A stretch of DNA of 64,000 bases, taken from positions 62,001-126,000 of the forward strand of contig NZ_CAJPVH010000004.1 in assembly GCF_905397395.1 (NCBI RefSeq). Direction: 5' to 3'. This DNA is from Cupriavidus campinensis (GTDB lineage Bacteria > Pseudomonadota > Gammaproteobacteria > Burkholderiales > Burkholderiaceae). Under the pieces are notes generated by a model. That model saw only the letters and a program-made list of their open reading frames with translations, searched no databases and was not told where the DNA came from. The translations under genes were made by a program, and so were the position numbers. Positions 9,313 through 18,229 of this stretch are shown piece by piece (the stretch's first letter is position 1; each line of letters starts with the position of its first letter).

Positions 9313-10845
9313 ATGTGTTCGGACCGAACCCCCGCCCAACGCATCAGCGACATCCCCCGTCACTGGGCGCTCGCCACGCCTGACCGCCCGGCGGTGGTGG
9401 AGGAAGGGCGCGCCGTGTCTTATGGCGAACTCTGGGCCGATATCGAGGCCGCGCAGCAGTACCTGCGCACGCAGGGCGTGGCCGGCGGCGACCGGGTGAT
9501 GATCGTCGCCGAGAACTCGCTGTCCGTGGTGACGCTGCTGTTCGCGCTGTCGGAGATCGGCGCGTGGCCGGTGGTGGTCAATGCGCGGCTGTCCGAGCGG
9601 GAGGTGGAGGTCATCCGCGCGCATTGCCGGCCCCGGCTGATGCTGTTCACGCACGGCGCCTCGCCCGATGCCCTGCGGCACGGCGTGACCTACCGCGCCC
9701 GGGAAACCGCGCCGCCGGGCCTGGGCCCGCTGATGGCCGGCGCGGTGGACCCGACCAGCGAGCGCGTGCCTGAGGCACTGGCGCAGGAAGTGGCGGCGCT
9801 GATCTACACCTCGGGCACCACCGGTCAGCCGAAGGGGGTGATGGTGTCGCATCGCGGCCTGCTGCACTTCGCGCGGGTCACCGTGGCGTCGCGGCGCATG
9901 GTGCCGGACGACTGCGCCTACGCGGTCATGCCGATGTCGCACATCTTCGGCATGGGCACGGTGCTGCTCGCCACCTTCCAGGCGGGCGCCAGCCTGTACC
10001 TGTCGTCCCGCTTCAATGCGGCGGATGTGACGCAGGCCATCGAAGCCGGCGCGATTTCCATCCTGCAGGGCGTGCCGACGATGTTCCACCGCATCCTCGC
10101 CCATCTGCGGGCGGCCGGCGTGCAGCGGCTGGCCTCCACCCGGCTGCGCTATTTGTACACGGGTGGCGGTCCACTCGACCCGACGCTCAAGCAGGAAGTG
10201 GAGGGCATGTTCGGCCAGCCGCTGCATCACGGCTATGGCATGACCGAGTACGCCGGTTCGCTGTTCGTCACGCATATGGATCGCCCGCGCACCGATTGCG
10301 CGGCGGGGGAGATCGTGGAAGGGGCCGAAGTGCGGCTGATCGGCGCGGATGGCCAGCCGGTGGAGACGGGCACGCCGGGCGAAATCTGGGTCCGGGGGCC
10401 GGGTGTCATGCTTGGCTACTATCTCGCGCCGGAACTGACCAGGCAGGTCATCAGCGAGGACGGCTGGCTCAATACCGGCGATATCGGCCGGCTCGGGCCG
10501 GACGGCGCGCTATACATCGTCGGCCGGACCAAGGACCTGATCATCCGCTCGGGCTTCAATGTCTACCCGATCGAGGTGGAGTCGGTGCTCAACGCCCATC
10601 CGGCGGTGCTGGTGTCGGCGGTGGTTGGCGTGCCGACGTCGGACGGCAACGAGGAAGTGGTGGCCTTCGTCGAGATCAAGGAGGGGGAGAGCTTCGACGC
10701 GGACGCGCTGCGTGCCTTCGTGATGGACCGGCTGTCGCCCTACAAGCGGCCGGAGCGCTACCTGCGGCTGGGGGCGATTCCGAAGACGGCCAGCGGCAAG
10801 CTGCTCAAGCACCAGCTGCGGGAAATGCTGGCCGGGCAGGGGTAA
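9313..10845 (+). CDS. AMP-dependent acyl-CoA synthetase/ligase
   Basis: 510 aa. ANL-superfamily enzyme that adenylates a carboxylic acid and then forms its CoA thioester. Motifs in order: 'LIYTSGTTGQPKGVMVSHRG' (ATP/phosphate loop), 'HGYGMTEYAG', 'LNTGDIGRLGPDG' with the ribose-binding Asp, 'GRTKDLIIRSGFNVYPIEVE' hinge, and the C-terminal catalytic Lys in PKTASGKLLKHQ. I prefer ATG 9313, preceded by GAGGAAG, over an in-frame TTG 21 bases earlier. It probably activates the acid oxidised by the preceding dehydrogenase; chain length cannot be told. Confidence 0.92.
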   Translation: MCSDRTPAQRISDIPRHWALATPDRPAVVEEGRAVSYGELWADIEAAQQYLRTQGVAGGDRVMIVAENSLSVVTLLFALSEIGAWPVVVNARLSEREVEVIRAHCRPRLMLFTHGASPDALRHGVTYRARETAPPGLGPLMAGAVDPTSERVPEALAQEVAALIYTSGTTGQPKGVMVSHRGLLHFARVTVASRRMVPDDCAYAVMPMSHIFGMGTVLLATFQAGASLYLSSRFNAADVTQAIEAGAISILQGVPTMFHRILAHLRAAGVQRLASTRLRYLYTGGGPLDPTLKQEVEGMFGQPLHHGYGMTEYAGSLFVTHMDRPRTDCAAGEIVEGAEVRLIGADGQPVETGTPGEIWVRGPGVMLGYYLAPELTRQVISEDGWLNTGDIGRLGPDGALYIVGRTKDLIIRSGFNVYPIEVESVLNAHPAVLVSAVVGVPTSDGNEEVVAFVEIKEGESFDADALRAFVMDRLSPYKRPERYLRLGAIPKTASGKLLKHQLREMLAGQG

Positions 10846-10854
10846 CTTCTTCGC

Positions 10855-11757
10855 CTAGTCCTGGCGGCCCTGGCCGTCCTCGACCAGCAGATCCACCAGC
10901 TTGCGGGCGAACAGCGGCAGCGCCGCCAGATCCGCCACGCAGATCTGGAGGCGGCGCTCCGCCCAGTCGTCCTCAAGCTGGACGATGCTCAGCGCCATCG
11001 ACTTGGCGTGCCGGACGGCCGTGCTCTCCGGCAGCACGCCGATGCCCACGTTCGCCTCGATCATCCGGCAGGCCGTCTCGAAATTGCTGACCTGCACCCG
11101 CCAGCGCAGCGAGCGCTGGAGGTCAGCGGCGGCGCCTTGCAGGAAGGTGTGGATGGCGCTGGCCTCGGGCAGGCCGATGATGTCGTACTTCAACGCCTCG
11201 ATGAACCCCACGCGCTTGCGCTGCGCCAGCGGGTGGCTGAGTGCCACCGCCAGCACGAGGCGGTCATTCCGGTAGGGCATCATCTCCACCCCTTCGGCAC
11301 GGAGATTCCCCGCGACGATGCCGATATCGACGGCGCCTTCCTGCACCGCACGCAGAATGTGCGGGCTCAGGCGCTCCTGCATGTCGATCGTCACGTCCGG
11401 ATGATTCACCAGATAGGTCCGCAGCACGGCCGGCAGGTACTCGCTCATCGCCGTGGTATTGGCGAACACCCGCACGTGGCCTTTCACGCCGGATGCGTAT
11501 TCCTGAAGGTCGCCACTGAGCTGTTCCAGCTGGCGGATCACGCGCCGTGCATGGGCCAGCAGCGTTTCCCCCGCGCCGGTGACCTTCACGCCATGACTGC
11601 TCCGGCTGAGCAGCTTCACGCCCACGTGTTCCTCCAGATTCTTGATCCGGGTGCTGGCAGCCGCGAGCGAGAGATGAGAACGTTCGGCGCCGCGAGTGAG
11701 GCTGCTGGCCTCCGCGATATGCGTGAAGAGTTTCAGGTCGACGAGATCAAAGCGCAC
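10855..11757 (-). CDS. LysR-family transcriptional regulator
   Basis: 300 aa with a GTG start. N-terminal winged helix: 'LKLFTHIAEASSLTRGAERS', 'LSLAAASTRIKNLEEHVGVK', then an effector domain typical of organic-acid-sensing LysR proteins. The start matches the family N-terminus (MRFDLVDLKLF), though no good ribosome-binding site precedes it. It converges on the acyl-CoA ligase (9 bp between stops) and diverges from the secreted hydrolase at 12154. Targets could be either neighbour or its own promoter. Confidence 0.88.
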   Translation of the reverse strand: MRFDLVDLKLFTHIAEASSLTRGAERSHLSLAAASTRIKNLEEHVGVKLLSRSSHGVKVTGAGETLLAHARRVIRQLEQLSGDLQEYASGVKGHVRVFANTTAMSEYLPAVLRTYLVNHPDVTIDMQERLSPHILRAVQEGAVDIGIVAGNLRAEGVEMMPYRNDRLVLAVALSHPLAQRKRVGFIEALKYDIIGLPEASAIHTFLQGAAADLQRSLRWRVQVSNFETACRMIEANVGIGVLPESTAVRHAKSMALSIVQLEDDWAERRLQICVADLAALPLFARKLVDLLVEDGQGRQD

Positions 11758-12153
11758 GAGTGGGTTCGCGGAGGCGGGAAGCGCCCGGGAATGAAAAGAT
11801 GAATTGGGGGGATTTTGCGCTTGCAGCCGGCCTATTGCAAAGGCATGGAAGGCTTGTTCTGCCTTGCAGTATGGCGCAGCAGGTCAGGCACCTTTTGCGG
11901 GATGCCGGCTGCGGGAGGGGCTTCAGCGCATCGCGCGGCGGATTCCGGTAGCATCCGGCTCGCTGTAGATCGGGACTGGCCCCCGGCGCCTTTGTATCGG
12001 TTTGTATCCGGGGTGGGCGCCGATACATGGGCATACCGATCCACGCATTCATCACATCGGGGCGATACATGGCGGCGCTTCAATCCATGCAGGGCAGGCG
12101 GCCGTCACGCACAGCCCGTCTCCTGTGTCCCATCACCCATTGAAAGGATCGAC
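11758..12153. other. 396-bp divergent intergenic region with phased TGTATCG half-sites
   Basis: The space between the LysR gene and the secreted hydrolase has no convincing gene. It carries four copies of one 7-mer: TGTATCG at 11993-11999, TGTATCC at 12003-12009 (one mismatch), and the reverse complement CGATACA at 12021-12027 and 12063-12069. Copies 1 and 3 form a perfect 8-bp inverted repeat (TGTATCGG/CCGATACA). Start-to-start distances of 10 and 42 bp correspond to one and four helical turns. This is most simply an operator cluster for the hydrolase. Confidence 0.5.
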
Positions 12154-12924
12154 ATGTTGAATCGCACGCTTGCATCGCTGGCCGTCGCGGCCCTCGCTTT
12201 CTCGGCCGGCTCGGCCGCCTACGCAGCAGAGAAGGCCCCCACCTCGGTCGTGATCGTGCACGGCGCGTTTGCCGATGGCTCGGACTGGGCCAAGGTGATT
12301 CCGCTGTTGCAGGCAAAGGGCATCAAGGTGCAGGCCGTGCAGAACGGGCTCAATTCGCTGGGCGATGACGTGGCGGCCACGCGCCGCGCCATCAACAACC
12401 AGCCGGGCAAGGTCGTGCTGGTGGGCCATTCGTGGGGCGGCACGGTGATTACCGAGGCGGGCGCCGCCGACAAGGTCTCCGCGCTCGTCTACGTGGCCGC
12501 CTTCGCACCGGATGCGGGGCAGTCCACGGAGGAAGTGGGCAAGGCTCACCCGCCGGCGCCGGGTATCGGCAAGCTCGTGGCCGATGCGGAGGGCTACCTG
12601 TCGTTGCCGCCCGACGCGCTGGCCAGCGATTTCGCGCAGGACGTGCCGGCCGCCCAGGCACGGGTCATGGCCGCCACGCAGGGCCCGATCCAGGCGAAGG
12701 CGTTTGGCGAGAAGACCACCGTTGCGGCATGGAAGACGCGGCCCTCCTGGTACATCGTCAGCCAGAACGACCGGATGATCCCCCCGGCGCTGGAGCGCGA
12801 GATGGCCAGCAAGATCGGCGCGAAGGTGACCACGCTGCCGACCAGCCACGTGCCGCAGCAGTCGCGGCCGGCCGAGGTGGCGAAGGTCATTCTTGACGCC
12901 GTGCAGACGGTGCAGCGGCAGTAA
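12154..12924 (+). CDS. Secreted alpha/beta hydrolase
   Basis: 256 aa. N-terminal signal peptide (MLNRTLASLAVAALAFSAGS, cleavage near AYA-A at about 24) predicts a periplasmic or secreted enzyme. The esterase-like fold shows the oxyanion region 'VIVHGAFADGSDW', nucleophile Ser93 in VGHSWGGT, an acid at 'SQNDRMIPP' and His in 'PTSHVPQQSRP'. It resembles the EstC/pyrethroid-hydrolase-like group; the substrate is unknown. ATG 12154 is preceded by AAAGGATCG. It is divergent from LysR and followed 58 bp later by a PanE-like gene. Confidence 0.85.
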   Translation: MLNRTLASLAVAALAFSAGSAAYAAEKAPTSVVIVHGAFADGSDWAKVIPLLQAKGIKVQAVQNGLNSLGDDVAATRRAINNQPGKVVLVGHSWGGTVITEAGAADKVSALVYVAAFAPDAGQSTEEVGKAHPPAPGIGKLVADAEGYLSLPPDALASDFAQDVPAAQARVMAATQGPIQAKAFGEKTTVAAWKTRPSWYIVSQNDRMIPPALEREMASKIGAKVTTLPTSHVPQQSRPAEVAKVILDAVQTVQRQ

Positions 12925-12982
12925 GGCGCGCGGCAAGGCACTCCGCCGCGCAGGCAATTCCAAGCAATGCGAGGAACATCAA

Positions 12983-13885
12983 ATGAAAATCGCGGTGATT
13001 GGCGCAGGTGCGGTGGGCTGCTTCTATGGCGGGATGCTGGCGCGGGCCGGTCAGGACGTGGTGCTGATCGGCAGGCCGCGGCATGTCGATGCCATCCAGG
13101 CGCGCGGCCTTCGATTCGAGTCGCTACAGTTCGATGAACAGGTGAGCGTCGCGGCAAGCCCCCATGCGGCGGCCGTGGAGGACGCCGATATCGTGCTGGT
13201 CTGCGTGAAATCCGTTGACACGGAGCAGGTTGCCGACGAGATCCGCGGCCACCTCAAGCGCGAAGCGCTGATTGTGTCCCTGCAGAACGGCATCGACAAT
13301 GCGGATCGGCTGGAGGCGGCGTTGGCACGCCCCGTGATTCCTGCCGCCGTCTACGTCGCCAGCGAGATGGCCGGCGATGGGCACCTCCGGCATCACGGCC
13401 GGGGTGACCTGGTGATCGGGCCGGAGCAGGGCAGCGAGCTGGTGGCGCGCCTGTTCCACGACGCCGGCGTGCCAACGATTGTCTCGGCCAATGTGGCCAG
13501 CGCGCTCTGGGAAAAGCTGATCCTGAACTGCGCGTACAACGCCTTGTCCGCGATCGTCAATCTGCCTTACGGCGAGATTCGCGGCGTGGCGTCCGCCGAG
13601 GAAGCGATGCGCAACCTCATCGCGGAGTGCCTCGCCGTGGCGCGCGCCGAAGGCGTCGATATCGACCTCGATGCGGCCAGCCAGCTCGAACGGATTCGCC
13701 GCACCATCCCTCTTGGCCAGTACTCGTCGATGGCGCAGGACTTCGCCCGGGGCCGCGCCAGCGAGATCACGGCCCTCAATGGCGCCATCGTCCGTCGTGG
13801 CAACGCGCGGGGCGTGCCAACGCCGGCCAACCAGCTGATCGTCGCGCTGGTGGCGCTGCTGGAAAACCAGTACCGCCAGAAATAA
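12983..13885 (+). CDS. 2-dehydropantoate 2-reductase family (ApbA/PanE) oxidoreductase
   Basis: 300 aa NADPH-dependent reductase. Rossmann start 'MKIAVIGAGAVGCFYGGMLA', then 'VLVCVKSVDTEQVAD', 'LIVSLQNGIDNAD' and the helical-domain catalytic Lys in 'LWEKLILNCAYNALSAI'. ATG 12983 follows GAGGAACATC. True PanE makes pantoate, but these genera carry several paralogs in catabolic contexts, and its place after a secreted hydrolase and opposite a TTT transporter suggests reduction of another 2-oxo acid. I therefore give no symbol. Confidence 0.85.
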   Translation: MKIAVIGAGAVGCFYGGMLARAGQDVVLIGRPRHVDAIQARGLRFESLQFDEQVSVAASPHAAAVEDADIVLVCVKSVDTEQVADEIRGHLKREALIVSLQNGIDNADRLEAALARPVIPAAVYVASEMAGDGHLRHHGRGDLVIGPEQGSELVARLFHDAGVPTIVSANVASALWEKLILNCAYNALSAIVNLPYGEIRGVASAEEAMRNLIAECLAVARAEGVDIDLDAASQLERIRRTIPLGQYSSMAQDFARGRASEITALNGAIVRRGNARGVPTPANQLIVALVALLENQYRQK

Positions 13886-13887
13886 CC

Positions 13888-13919
13888 AGCGCGGCGGCGC
13901 CCGATGGCGCCGCCGCGCT
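13888..13919. terminator. GC-rich hairpin between convergent genes
   Basis: A perfect 14-bp inverted repeat (13888-13901 with 13906-13919, loop CGAT) lies between the stops of the PanE-like gene and TctA. It has no clear U-tract on either side, so it may be a weak or Rho-assisted bidirectional terminator. Confidence 0.5.
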
Positions 13920-13924
13920 TGGCC

Positions 13925-15427
13925 TCACTCCTCCTGGAATGCCTCCTCGCGCTTGGCCTTGATCGCGGGCAGCGCCACCACGGCCACCAGCGCCGCGGCC
14001 GCCATCAGCAGGCCAAGCGACAGCGGACGCGTCGTGAACACCGTGTAGTCACCGCGCGACAGCAGCAAGGTGCGCCGGAAATTCTCCTCCATCATCGGCC
14101 CGAGCACGAAGCCGAGCAGCAGCGGCGCCGGCTCGCACTTCAGCTTATGGAACACATAGCCGATGAGGCCGCAAGCGGCTGCCGCGAAGACATCGAACAC
14201 CGTGTTGTTGACCGAGTAGACCCCGATGCTGCAGAACACGAGAATGGCCGGATAAAGGAAGCGATACGGCACCGTCAGGAGCTTGACCCAGACGCCGATC
14301 AGCGGCAGGTTCAGCACCACCAGCATCAGGTTGCCGATCCACATGGAGGCAATCAGGCCCCAGAACAGCGCCGGGTTACTGGTCATCACCTGCGGGCCGG
14401 GCTGGATGTTGTGGATGGTCATCGCGCCCACCATCAGCGCCATCACGGCGTTGGGCGGAATACCCAGCGTCAGCAGCGGGATGAAGGACGTCTGCGCCGC
14501 AGCGTTGTTGGCCGATTCCGGACCCGCCACGCCTTCGATGGCGCCCTTGCCAAACTCATGGGCGTATTTCGACGTCTTCTTCTCCAGCGAGTACGCCGCG
14601 AACGAGGCCAGCGAGGCACCGCCGCCCGGCAGGATGCCTAGCGCCGAGCCGAGCATGGTGCCGCGCAGCACCGCCGGGATCATGCGCCGGAAGTCCTCCC
14701 GGCTCGGGAAGAGTCCGGTGACGCGGTCCGTGAAGGTCTCGCGGTGTTCCTTCTGCTCCAGGTTGGCGATGATTTCGGCAAAGCCGAACAGGCCCATTGC
14801 CAGCGCAGTAATGCTGATGCCGTCGGTCAGTTCCGGCACATCGAACGAAAACCGCGCGGCGCCGGAGTTGACGTCCGTGCCAACCAGGCCGAGCAGCAGG
14901 CCAAGGACGATCATGGCCACTGCCTTGACGAGCGATCCCGACGCCAACACCACGGCGCCGATCAGACCGAGCACCATCAGCGAGAAGTACTCCGCCGGCC
15001 CGAACTTGAACGCCAGCTCGGAGAGCGGCGTGGCAAACGCGGCCAGGATCAGCGTGGCGACGCTACCCGCGAAGAAAGAGCCGAGCCCGGCGGTGGCCAG
15101 CGCCACGCCGGCACGGCCACGGCGCGCCATCTGGTAACCGTCCAGCGTGGTCACCACGGCTGACGATTCGCCCGGCAGGTTGACCAGGATAGCGGTGGTG
15201 GAACCGCCGTACTGCGCGCCGTAGTAGATGCCGGCCAGCATGATCAGCGCGGCCACTGGCGGGAGCGTGTAGGTGATGGGCAGCAGCATGGCGATGGTCG
15301 CCAGCGGCCCCAGGCCGGGCAGCACGCCGATCAGCGTTCCCAGCACACAGCCCAGGAAGGCATAGGCCACGTTCTGTAGCGAGAGCGCCGTGGAAAATCC
15401 GAGCGCGAGATGACTGAGCAACTCCAT
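13925..15427 (-). CDS. tctA: Tripartite tricarboxylate transporter, large membrane subunit TctA
   Basis: 500 aa integral inner-membrane protein with many hydrophobic segments. Signature 'LIGVLPGLGPLATIAMLLPI' lies near the N-terminus, and 'GILPGGGASLASFAAYSLEK' and 'GIPPNAVMALMVGA' follow. TctA is the translocation subunit of TTT systems, which use a periplasmic TctC protein and an ion gradient to import di- and tricarboxylates. It begins 10 bp after TctB and is the only TctA in the window, so it might serve some of the five orphan Bug proteins. Confidence 0.93.
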   Translation of the reverse strand: MELLSHLALGFSTALSLQNVAYAFLGCVLGTLIGVLPGLGPLATIAMLLPITYTLPPVAALIMLAGIYYGAQYGGSTTAILVNLPGESSAVVTTLDGYQMARRGRAGVALATAGLGSFFAGSVATLILAAFATPLSELAFKFGPAEYFSLMVLGLIGAVVLASGSLVKAVAMIVLGLLLGLVGTDVNSGAARFSFDVPELTDGISITALAMGLFGFAEIIANLEQKEHRETFTDRVTGLFPSREDFRRMIPAVLRGTMLGSALGILPGGGASLASFAAYSLEKKTSKYAHEFGKGAIEGVAGPESANNAAAQTSFIPLLTLGIPPNAVMALMVGAMTIHNIQPGPQVMTSNPALFWGLIASMWIGNLMLVVLNLPLIGVWVKLLTVPYRFLYPAILVFCSIGVYSVNNTVFDVFAAAACGLIGYVFHKLKCEPAPLLLGFVLGPMMEENFRRTLLLSRGDYTVFTTRPLSLGLLMAAAALVAVVALPAIKAKREEAFQEE

Positions 15428-15437
15428 TCCATCACTC

Positions 15438-15905
15438 CTAGTTGGTCAGGAACGCCGGCCACACCGGCATCTGCAGGTTGATGCCGTAGACAAACGCCAC
15501 GGTACTGATCGCCACGAGGACCACCGCATTGAGCGCGGCACCCCTCCAAGTGAACTCATGGCTGGCCATCGACGAGACAAGCACCAGCGCCAGCACGGAC
15601 AGCACCATGCCGAGCGGCTTCAGCAGCAGGCCGAACAGGACCACGGAACCCAGGATCCACAGCAGCGTCTTGATGTCCCAGCGCGCCATGCTATCCGCTT
15701 CGCCTTCGCGAGACATGGACCCGGCTGCCACCACGGCGCCGAGCAGCGCCAGCACGATGCCGAGCCAGAACGGGAAGTAGCCCGGCCCCATCTTGGCGGC
15801 CGTGCCCATGGAATAGCCACGGGCAACGAAGGAAAAGCTGAGTCCGACGACGACGAACATCAGCCCTGAAAGTAGATCTGTCTGCTTGCGTATGCGTATG
15901 CGCAT
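15438..15905 (-). CDS. tctB: Tripartite tricarboxylate transporter, small membrane subunit TctB
   Basis: 155 aa with four predicted membrane segments, the usual TctB size. It contains 'DLLSGLMFVVVGLSFSFVARG' and 'KMGPGYFPFWLGIVLALLG', the conserved GPGxFP region. ATG 15905 is preceded by AGGAGACCTCGC; thirty upstream in-frame codons are Arg-rich and not conserved. TctB stabilises or assists TctA. It is separated from the upstream TctC gene by 269 bp containing a hairpin and a palindrome. Confidence 0.9.
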   Translation of the reverse strand: MRIRIRKQTDLLSGLMFVVVGLSFSFVARGYSMGTAAKMGPGYFPFWLGIVLALLGAVVAAGSMSREGEADSMARWDIKTLLWILGSVVLFGLLLKPLGMVLSVLALVLVSSMASHEFTWRGAALNAVVLVAISTVAFVYGINLQMPVWPAFLTN

Positions 15906-15986
15906 GCGAGGTCTCCTTGGGGGCGCGCGGATCGGACGGCGCGCAAGGCGCCGACACAACCGACTCTGTTTTTGGAGTTCCGAAAG

Positions 15987-16007
15987 ATACATCATGTTGT
16001 GATGTAT
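15987..16007. promoter_or_regulatory. Palindromic operator candidate upstream of tctBA
   Basis: ATACATCA (15987-15994) and TGATGTAT (16000-16007) form a perfect 8-bp inverted repeat with a 5-bp centre. It is 82 bp upstream of the TctB start. Size and A/T-rich ends fit a dimeric GntR- or TetR-type regulator, but no such gene is adjacent. Confidence 0.45.
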
Positions 16008-16097
16008 TTTGATGAAGACAAGGGTTATCCCCTAGAAATCCGTGGAGGGCAGCGATGGGGGTAGTATTCGTTGCGGTGGCCGGCGCGCCACAATGAA

Positions 16098-16132
16098 AAT
16101 CGCCCGGCAGCCTTGATGACTGCCGGGCGATT
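16098..16132 (-). terminator. Terminator/attenuator after tctC
   Basis: Perfect 13-bp inverted repeat (AATCGCCCGGCAG / CTGCCGGGCGATT) with a 9-nt loop. Read on the minus strand it comes 43 bp after the tctC stop and is followed by TTTTC, so it resembles an intrinsic terminator with a short U-tract. It would let the binding protein be made in excess over TctB and TctA. Confidence 0.6.
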
Positions 16133-16174
16133 GCCTGGATTTGGGAGGGGGGCGCCGTCAGCCGGCGACGGCCT

Positions 16175-17134
16175 TCAGTCCGCCGTGGCCCCCGACCGCT
16201 TCACCACCGTCGACCACTTCTTGATCTCGCTGTCGATGAACTTGCCGGTTTCGGCCGGGGTCATCGGCATTGGCTCGGAGCCACGGTCGGTGATGAACTT
16301 GCGCAGTTCCGGCGATTGCAGCGCCTTCACCGTCTCCGCGTTGAGCTGGTTGACGATGGCCGGCGGCGTGCCCGCCGGCGCCATCATCACCGCCCACCCC
16401 AGCGCTTCGAAGCCCGGCACGCCTTCTTCGCGCACGGTTGGCACCTGCTGCAGCTGGGGCACGCGCTTCGCCGTGGTCACGGCCAGCGCCACGGCCTTGC
16501 CGGACTGGATCAGTGGCATGGCGGCGGTCACGGAATCCACCATCAGCGGGATCTGGTTGCCCAGGAAGTCCGCCTGCGCCGGGCCGCTGCCCTTGTACGG
16601 AATATGCACGATGAACACGCCGGTCTGCGCCTTGAGCATTTCTGCGGACAGGTGCTGCGTGCCGCCGATGCCGGCGCTGGCATAGCTGTACTTGCCCGGT
16701 GCCGCCTTGGCCTTGGCAATCAGCGCATGCAAGGACTGGAAGCCCGATTGCGGCGTGGCCAGGAAGACCAGCGGCACCGAGAACACCCCGGAGACCGGCG
16801 CGAAGTCCTGGCGCGGATCGTAGTTGATCTTCTTGTAGAGCGTCTGGTTGATGGCCATCGCGCTGCCGCCCATGACCAGTGTGTAGCCATCGGCCGGGGC
16901 CTTCGCGGCGACTTCCATGCCGATATTGCCGCCGGCGCCGGCGCGGTTTTCCACCACGATGGACTGGCCGAGCTGCTTGCCGAGCCTCTCGGCCAGGGCG
17001 CGCGCGAAGATGTCGGTGGCCTGTCCGGGCGGGAAGGGCACGATCAGCTTGATGGGACGGTCCGGATAGGCGGCGTGGGCGGTGCTGGCGATGCCCAGCA
17101 GCAGGGCCACAAGGGTGGTGCGCGACGGCTTCAA
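16175..17134 (-). CDS. tctC: Bug/TctC-family binding protein of the complete TTT system
   Basis: 319 aa periplasmic binding protein. Signal peptide [20 protein letters not shown] ends near AHA-A (residue 22). Family motifs are '[17 protein letters not shown]', '[18 protein letters not shown]' and '[16 protein letters not shown]'. I chose TTG 17134 because GAGGAG lies six bases upstream and the signal peptide begins there; the open frame runs six codons further. It is the partner of the TctB and TctA genes downstream, from which it is separated by a hairpin. Confidence 0.85.
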   Translation of the reverse strand: MKPSRTTLVALLLGIASTAHAAYPDRPIKLIVPFPPGQATDIFARALAERLGKQLGQSIVVENRAGAGGNIGMEVAAKAPADGYTLVMGGSAMAINQTLYKKINYDPRQDFAPVSGVFSVPLVFLATPQSGFQSLHALIAKAKAAPGKYSYASAGIGGTQHLSAEMLKAQTGVFIVHIPYKGSGPAQADFLGNQIPLMVDSVTAAMPLIQSGKAVALAVTTAKRVPQLQQVPTVREEGVPGFEALGWAVMMAPAGTPPAIVNQLNAETVKALQSPELRKFITDRGSEPMPMTPAETGKFIDSEIKKWSTVVKRSGATAD

Positions 17135-17305
17135 CTGAATCTCCTCAAACAATGGGCAATGACGTGACGTCTCTCGATGGCGTCTACGGGCGAGATTCTA
17201 CGCCCCATGCCCCCACGTCCCCAGCCAGTCGGCCAAATTCGGCAGGCCCTGGCCCGGGCCGATTAGAATGCCGCTCCTACCGTCCACATTGTCGTATCCG
17301 AGCAC

Positions 17306-18226
17306 ATGGCAGTCACGCATAGCAGAAAGCAGGCCACGCTGATCGGGCTGGTCGCGATCCTCCTCTGGAGTTCGATCGTCGGCCTGATCCGGGGCGTCAG
17401 CCAGAGCTTTGGCGCCACCGGCGGGGCGGCGCTGATCTACACGGTGGCCTCGGGGCTGCTGTGGCTCTCCGTCGGCGCCGTCAGCATCCGCGCGCTGCCG
17501 CGTGCCTACCTGATCTGGGGCAGCCTGCTGTTCGTTTCGTACGAGCTGTGCCTGTCGCTGTCCATCGGCTATGCCAACAGCGGCAGGCAGGCCATCGAGG
17601 TCGGCATGGTCAACTATCTCTGGCCAAGCTTCACGATGCTGGCCGCCATCCTCTTCAACCGTCAGCGCGCCAACTGGCTGATCGTGCCGGGCTTCCTGAT
17701 GGCGATCCTGGGCATTGCGTCGGTGCTCGGCGGCGAGCAGGGCTGGGATCTGGGCGGCATGGCGCGCAACGTGCAGGACAACCCGCTCAGCTATGGCCTG
17801 GCGTTCGCCGGCGCCGTGATCTGGGCCGGCTATTGCACGGTGACCAGCCGCATCGCGCAAGGCAAGAACGCCATCACGCTGTTTTTCATGCTGACGGCGC
17901 TCACCCTGTGGGGCAAGTACCTGTTCACACACGGCGAGACCATGGTGTTCAGCTATGCCGGCTGCATCTACCTGGCGCTGGCGGCCTGCGCGATGGGCTT
18001 TGGCTATGCGGCGTGGAACGTCGGCATCCTGCATGGCAATGTGACGGTGCTGGCCGGCGCCTCGTACTTCATTCCGGTGCTCTCGGCCGCGCTGGCTGCG
18101 GCACTGCTGCAAACGCCGCTTTCCTTCTCGTTCTGGCAGGGCGCGTCGATGGTCTGCGGCGGCTCTGTCCTATGCTGGCTGGCTACGCGCGGGCGGCACA
18201 CGCCCCGCGCGCCCCAGCAGGAGTAA
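17306..18226 (+). CDS. yddG: YddG-like aromatic amino acid exporter (DMT superfamily)
   Basis: 306 aa inner-membrane protein with about ten hydrophobic segments and an EamA-type duplicated fold. 'ATLIGLVAILLWSSIVGLIR', 'YELCLSLSIGYANSGRQAIE' and 'VNYLWPSFTMLAAILFNRQ' are characteristic of YddG, which exports aromatic amino acids and related compounds. Its start is poorly marked for ribosome binding. Divergent from tctC and convergent with the next Bug gene (3 bp between stops). The exact substrate is inferred from family only. Confidence 0.85.
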   Translation: MAVTHSRKQATLIGLVAILLWSSIVGLIRGVSQSFGATGGAALIYTVASGLLWLSVGAVSIRALPRAYLIWGSLLFVSYELCLSLSIGYANSGRQAIEVGMVNYLWPSFTMLAAILFNRQRANWLIVPGFLMAILGIASVLGGEQGWDLGGMARNVQDNPLSYGLAFAGAVIWAGYCTVTSRIAQGKNAITLFFMLTALTLWGKYLFTHGETMVFSYAGCIYLALAACAMGFGYAAWNVGILHGNVTVLAGASYFIPVLSAALAAALLQTPLSFSFWQGASMVCGGSVLCWLATRGRHTPRAPQQE

Positions 18227-18229
18227 GCG

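Larger units (their letters stand above)
15906..16174. other. Intergenic region between tctC and tctBA
   Basis: 269 bp without a gene. From the tctC side it holds a terminator-like hairpin (16098-16132) and then a palindrome (15987-16007) placed as an operator upstream of tctB. Together these imply that tctBA has its own regulated promoter, with only part of its expression coming from tctC read-through. Confidence 0.5.
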
